From Stemphylium vesicarium (Eukaryota; Ascomycota; Dothideomycetes; Pleosporales; Pleosporaceae), in assembly GCA_004380135.1 (NCBI GenBank), contig QXCR01000390.1:1-10647 (forward strand): a stretch of DNA of 10,647 nucleotides, given 5' to 3'. Shown here piece after piece: positions 7,181-10,647 of this stretch (position 1 is the stretch's first letter; every line of letters begins with the position of its first letter). The position numbers were made by a program, and so were the translations under genes. The notes beneath the pieces are model-generated. The model was not told the origin of the DNA. It did no database searches and worked only from the letters and a program-made list of their open reading frames with translations.

Positions 7181-8040
7181 TAGCTATAGCCGCTATGGGG
7201 CCCGCTATATAGTATGTTAAGAGGTAAGCTTTTAGTGCTCTAAAAGGAGCTTACCTCCCTACTTAAGAAGAGATTTATACGCGTAAGTAGCTTACTAGCT
7301 TTAGCGCTAGTCTTATTTACTAAGAAACCTAGAGGAGGACTCTAATTATATATTAACTACTAAGCGTTAAACGCGATAACTAAGAAAAATAAATACCTAT
7401 TACTACTTATCTAGAAGACGCTTAATAACCTAAGTAAGGCTAAATAGTTTACTAAGCTAGACATGATCGCAGCCTTCTATAAGATCCGTGTAGCTAAAAG
7501 CGATAAATAGAAGACAGCCTTCTAAACGCGTTTTAGTCTCTTTAAGTGGTTAGTAACCCCTTTTAGTATAGCAAATTCTCTAAGCACCTTCTAGCGGTAT
7601 ATTAACTAGACCTTGAGAGAGTACCTAGACGAGTTCTGCTTAGCATATCTTAACGACGTGCTAATCTACACAGACGGCAGTCTGCACCAACACCGAGAGC
7701 AGGTCCAAAAGGTCCTTAGCAAGCTTTAGGGGGCAGGCCTCTACGTAGACATCAAGAAATGCGAGTTTAAGGTGAAGTCTACTAAGTACCTTAGCTTTAT
7801 TATCAACGCTAGAAAGGGCATTTATATAGATCTAGATAAGGTTAAAGCTATTAAGAACTAAGAGGCTTCTAAGATAGTAAAAGGCGTTTATTTATTTCTT
7901 AGCTTCGTAAACTTCTACTAAAGGTTTATTAGAGACTTTACTAGAATAGCTTCCTCTCTTACTTAACTAATAAGAGATATAAGCTTTATTTAGGGACCTA
8001 AAGAATAATTAGCGTTTAATAAGCTAAAGGAGATCTTCCT
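7181..8040 (+). pseudogene. Gypsy reverse transcriptase, catalytic YxDD reads YLND
   Basis: The frame gives P-L-W-G-P-L-Y near 7190, the usual opening of the Ty3 reverse transcriptase, then K-K-P-R-G-G-L and A-L-N-A-I-T. Motif A is T-K-L-D-M with Asp at 7460-7462. The F-x-W-L-V-T-P-F segment follows, and motif C is at 7646-7657. Motif C reads Y-L-N-D: the first catalytic Asp is AAC at 7652-7654, explained by a single TpG-to-TpA change across the CTT-GAC boundary. The enzyme would be inactive even without the many TAA/TAG codons. L-I-Y-T-D and the K-C-E-F segment downstream are conserved. The part from 7620 to 7780 is lightly mutated. Confidence 0.88.
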
Positions 8041-8460
8041 TATAGAGCTAAACCTCGCTACTTTTAACCTAGAACGCGACATAGTGCTAGAATGCGACTC
8101 GTCGGGCTACGTAGTGGGAGGAGTACTATCGCAATATAATGATGAGGGAGTACTACGTCCTTACGCATACTTCTCTAGGAAGAACAACGCCCACGAGTGT
8201 AACTACGAGATCTATAATAAGGAGCTACTTACTATTATTTACTATCTTAAGAAGTAGGATACTAAACTACGTTTAGTTAAGAGCTTTAGGGTAATAACTA
8301 ATTATAAGAACCTTAAGTACTTTATAAAGCTAAAGCTCTTAAGTAAACGTTAGGTGCGCTAGGCCGCGCTACTAAGTCGCTATAATATAGAATTACTATA
8401 TTAACTAGGTAAGTAGAATGTGAGAGCCGACGCCCTCTTAAGAAGAGAATAAGACATGCC
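8041..8460 (+). pseudogene. Gypsy RNase H domain
   Basis: The frame shows E-C-D-S-S-G-Y with the first catalytic Asp at 8096-8098, Y-F-S-R-K, and N-Y-E-I-Y-N-K-E-L-L around 8201-8230 supplying the Glu. The third acidic position lies in the T-D-[HY]-K-N-L motif, which here reads T-N-Y-K-N-L, the Asp codon being AAT at 8300-8302 (TpG to TpA). R-A-D-A-L near 8423-8437 keeps the last Asp. It lies directly after reverse transcriptase as in all Ty3 elements. Confidence 0.85.
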
Positions 8461-8998
8461 TATAGGCGCTAAAGACGAGCGTCTTTAGAAGCGCGTAGTA
8501 TAGATCTTAAAACCCACGTCCTAATGCTACGAGGAAGCTAGCGAGGACGAGGAAGACCTAGTAGACAGCTAGGTATTATTAGTAAGGACACGTGTAGGGC
8601 GTACTAGAGTGCGTCCTGGTTTAACTAAAGAACCGTCAGACACTGTTGGTAACGACGGCGCAGCGCAGCTGGACACTGCCGGCGGGGACAGCGTAGAGCA
8701 GTCAGAGCACGAAGGAGAGGCGCTTGCAGAACAAGCTAAGTTAACGGACTCAGCCGCAGTAGACGGAAGCCTAGCTTAGCGGAACGAGTTAGAGACGTTA
8801 TAGCTAGAGGCCCTAAAGAATAATTAGTAGTATAAAGACGCTAAGTAAGCTATAATTAACTAAGAATAAAGATTCCCTCTAAGTATAGGCGTAAAATATT
8901 TAATCTTAGAGTACTTAATAGATAACTAAGGAGCGTTATTATACTAAGGTAGAAGATAGGTGCTAAATAGCGAGAACCTGCGTATCTAAATTATTAGT
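8461..8998 (+). pseudogene. Pol spacer between RNase H and integrase, with acidic low-RIP island
   Basis: The pol frame continues through a region with no family motif. From about 8580 to 8775 it is open and GC-richer, encoding roughly 65 residues rich in Asp, Glu, Ala, Gly and Ser, between an Arg-rich start and a TAG. CpA and TpG are common only in this island; the DNA on both sides is saturated. I recognise no enzyme; it is probably a variable linker. Confidence 0.6.
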
Positions 8999-10064
8999 GA
9001 AGTCTATAGTTCCCTCTTAGCTAGCTACCTAGGTAGAGAAATCACCTACTATACGCTAGCTCGTGACTTCTTCTAGCCAGGCATGACGGAAAGTATTAGA
9101 CGTTACGTACGGAACTGCGACGTATGCGGAAGGACGAAGCCTTAGAGAGAAGGAGTCTAGAGACTACTTAAGCTACTACCTATCCCTAATTACCTCTAGA
9201 AGGAAATCTTAATAGACTTTATTAAAGGACTATCTACTAGTAAAGGTATAAAGAATCTTATAGTAGTAACTAACTATCTAAGAAAAGAATATATCTTTAT
9301 TCTACTACCTAATATAAGAATAGAGATAGTAGTCTAAGCGTTCCTTAGGCACGTAGTCGCTTACTACTAGCTACCTAACGCGATTACGTCTAACTAAGGT
9401 AGCTAGTTTATAAGCCTATTATAGGAGCGCCTTTACGAGATTCTAAAGATTAAGCGGCGACTATTAATAGCCTTCTACCCGCAGACGGATAGGTTAATAG
9501 AGCGAATAAATAGCGTGTGGGAAGCGTACATCTAAGCGTTTACTAGCTAGGTATAAGACGATTAGGCACCCCTTTGCCCTATAGCCTAGATAGCGATTAA
9601 TAGAAGAGACGCAATATTAATAGGAGTATCTCTATTCTTCCTATAACACAGTTACCACGTAGACCCGCTATAGCTAGAAGTACCCTAAGGCGCTAATTGC
9701 AAGAAGTATAGTACTAAAGAGCGCTTAGAGCGCGAGAAGGCTAAGACTATCGCGGCTAAGTTCTAAGAAGTGTTTAACTTAGTTTAAGCTAGCATAGCTA
9801 AAGCCTAAGTTAAATAAGAGAAGTAGGCGAATAAGCACTATAAAGAGGCTAGGAAGTATAAGGTTAGTAATAAGGTCTAGCTAAGGCTTAATAAGTAGTA
9901 TAGTACTAGCTATAAGTCTTATAAGCTTAATTAGAAAAGTGCTAAGTATACTATAATTAAGATAGTTAATAGTTATTTAGTTAAACTAGACACTCTACTA
10001 GGTTATTATCTTATTTTCTATATTAACTAACTTTACTCTACTAGTATAGACCCGCTACTAAGTT
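8999..10064 (+). pseudogene. Gypsy integrase: zinc-binding N-terminus, DDE core, C-terminal domain
   Basis: The N-terminal HHCC domain keeps C-D-V-C (Cys at 9116-9118 and 9125-9127). Both expected His positions now read Tyr (9005-9007 and 9026-9028), each a CpA-to-TpA change. Core residues are Asp at 9215-9217 (L-I-D-F), an Asn in place of Asp at 9392-9394, and Glu at 9500-9502 (Q-T-D-R-L-I-E-R-I-N), giving D-x58-(D/N)-x35-E. Thus both the zinc site and the catalytic triad are broken. From about 9830 to 10060 the frame gives the K-V-W-like, K-L-N-x-K and K-I-V-N-S-Y segments of the C-terminal GPY/F-type region. Many TAA/TAG codons occur throughout. Confidence 0.85.
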
Positions 10065-10117
10065 AAGTATAAGATAACTACTAGCTACTGCCGCTATAAG
10101 TAGATAGGGAGGAGAAG

Positions 10118-10265
10118 TACGTTATAGAGGATATTGTCGCCGAGTAGCTTAAGCGCCAGGGGCGTAGATAGAAGCTATATTATAATATTAAGTAAAAAGG
10201 GTACTACTAAACGTCCCTTAAACTAGTAAAACTACTAAAGAAGATAGAAATACTAAAATAGTAGT
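10118..10265 (+). pseudogene. Chromodomain at the C-terminus of pol
   Basis: The frame reads Y-V-I-E-D-I-V-A-E, then K-L-Y-Y-x-I-K-(stop)-K-G-Y-Y-(stop)-T-S, a recognisable chromodomain: the aromatic start, the basic L-Y-Y-x-[VI]-K-W-K-G core and the following E-x-S/T-W part. Stops fall where Trp and Glu/Gln codons are expected, as TGG to TAG is a RIP product. In chromoviruses this domain binds methylated histone H3 and targets integration; here it is broken. Confidence 0.75.
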
Positions 10266-10370
10266 TAACCTATATAAAGAGCTTTTAAGATAGTAAGAGA
10301 CGCCTACTAGAGCGTTTTTAGTAGATTCTACTCTTAAGTAGAGGAAAGTGTAGAAGAGGTATAGCGGAGG

Positions 10371-10403
10371 ATTACTAATACTATTAGTAATAGTATTAGT
10401 AAT
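10371..10403. repeat. 33-bp perfect AT-rich palindrome downstream of the chromodomain
   Basis: Sixteen bases (10371-10386) are the exact reverse complement of 10388-10403 around a single central G. The right part is also a 12-base tandem repeat. In the pol frame it is a run of TAN codons (TAA, TAC, TAT, TAG), which could be a CAN (Gln/His) repeat after C-to-T mutation. Confidence 0.8.
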
Positions 10404-10447
10404 AGCGGAAGATAGGAACTAGAGTTGAAAGTATATCTATTAGATAT

Positions 10448-10458
10448 AAAGGGGGGAG
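10448..10458 (+). other. Polypurine tract of the Gypsy element
   Basis: AAAGGGGGGAG is an uninterrupted purine run with six G, placed between the end of pol and the putative 3' LTR. It is the expected primer for plus-strand DNA synthesis in LTR retrotransposons. Confidence 0.75.
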
Positions 10459-10506
10459 TTAGACACCGAGGTATTGTCGCTGTCTACTCGTTATTATATA
10501 CAAATG

Positions 10507-10549
10507 CTAGGTTATCTAGAATATTCTATCTTACTAATAGATAACCTAG
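10507..10549. repeat. 12-bp inverted repeat in the putative LTR
   Basis: CTAGGTTATCTA (10507-10518) pairs perfectly with TAGATAACCTAG (10538-10549) over a 19-base spacer. Confidence 0.8.
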
Positions 10550-10550
10550 A

Positions 10551-10583
10551 TATACGTAATTTCTACGTCATAGATTACGTATA
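10551..10583. repeat. 10-bp inverted repeat in the putative LTR
   Basis: TATACGTAAT (10551-10560) pairs perfectly with ATTACGTATA (10574-10583) over a 13-base spacer, starting two bases after the preceding hairpin. Confidence 0.8.
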
Positions 10584-10647
10584 CAAGAACGTAATAGCTA
10601 CAGTAGTGCTATTCTAGCTAAAAGAGTACTAGTGCTTACTTAAGCTT

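Larger units (their letters stand above)
4871..10647 (+). mobile_element. Ty3/Gypsy chromovirus LTR retrotransposon, RIP-mutated
   Basis: Gag with a CCHC knuckle is followed by pol with protease, reverse transcriptase, RNase H, integrase and a C-terminal chromodomain. Integrase after RNase H defines Ty3/Gypsy, and the chromodomain places it in the chromoviruses. Gag is read in codons starting at multiples of 3 and pol one base behind, a -1 relation. Apart from one TGA, the stops I read in pol are TAA or TAG. A polypurine tract and the beginning of a putative 3' LTR are present; the 5' limit is uncertain and the 3' end lies outside the window. Chromodomains of this group are known to guide integration to marked heterochromatin, which would fit the nested repeat setting. 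Confidence 0.9.
10460..10647 (+). repeat. Start of putative Gypsy 3' LTR, cut by window end
   Basis: Directly after the polypurine tract the sequence begins TAGACACCGAGG. The canonical TG end would read TA after a TpG-to-TpA change. This segment keeps more CpA and TpG than the flanking pol DNA and contains two adjacent hairpins. No match to a 5' copy was found by eye in the window, so the LTR call rests on position. Confidence 0.5.

Noticed and set aside
1..10647. Novel functional system, RNA gene or CRISPR array
   Set aside because: All recognisable coding DNA belongs to the two retrotransposons; I saw no tRNA cloverleaf, rRNA segment or regularly spaced direct repeats.

Overview
This window holds no ordinary host gene that I can support. 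It contains two degenerate LTR retrotransposons lying head to tail on the + strand. Their mutation pattern is that of fungal repeat-induced point mutation (RIP). Long blocks have almost every CpA and TpG turned into TpA, while CpG is kept, so the reading frames fill with TAA and TAG stops but stay in register. That pattern and the element types suggest a filamentous ascomycete (Pezizomycotina); the species cannot be told from this sequence.

Positions 1-4154 are the 3' part of a Ty1/Copia-type element; its 5' LTR and the start of gag lie before the window. One reading frame (codons starting at positions divisible by 3) carries gag C-terminus, protease, integrase, reverse transcriptase and RNase H in that order, with no frameshift from 3 to about 3887. 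Damage is patchy. The gag end, parts of integrase, a 398-codon open reverse transcriptase block (1956-3152, YVDD intact), most of RNase H and the putative 3' LTR (3967-4154) are lightly mutated. The stretches between them are saturated.

Positions 4154-4187 hold a perfect 12-bp inverted repeat at the junction. About 4188-5108 has no recognisable gene and probably carries the mutated leader of the next element; I could not find the 5' LTR of that element there by eye.

Positions about 5109-10459 are the internal region of a Ty3/Gypsy chromovirus. It has gag with a CCHC knuckle, then pol in the -1 frame relative to gag: protease, reverse transcriptase, RNase H, an acidic spacer, integrase with a zinc-binding N-terminus and a DDE core, and a C-terminal chromodomain. 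A polypurine tract and the first ~190 bases of a putative 3' LTR follow and run off the window. Several catalytic residues are lost through TpG-to-TpA changes. Neither element can be autonomous as it stands. The useful information here is in the mutation mosaic, the palindromes and the element boundaries, not in a new functional system.
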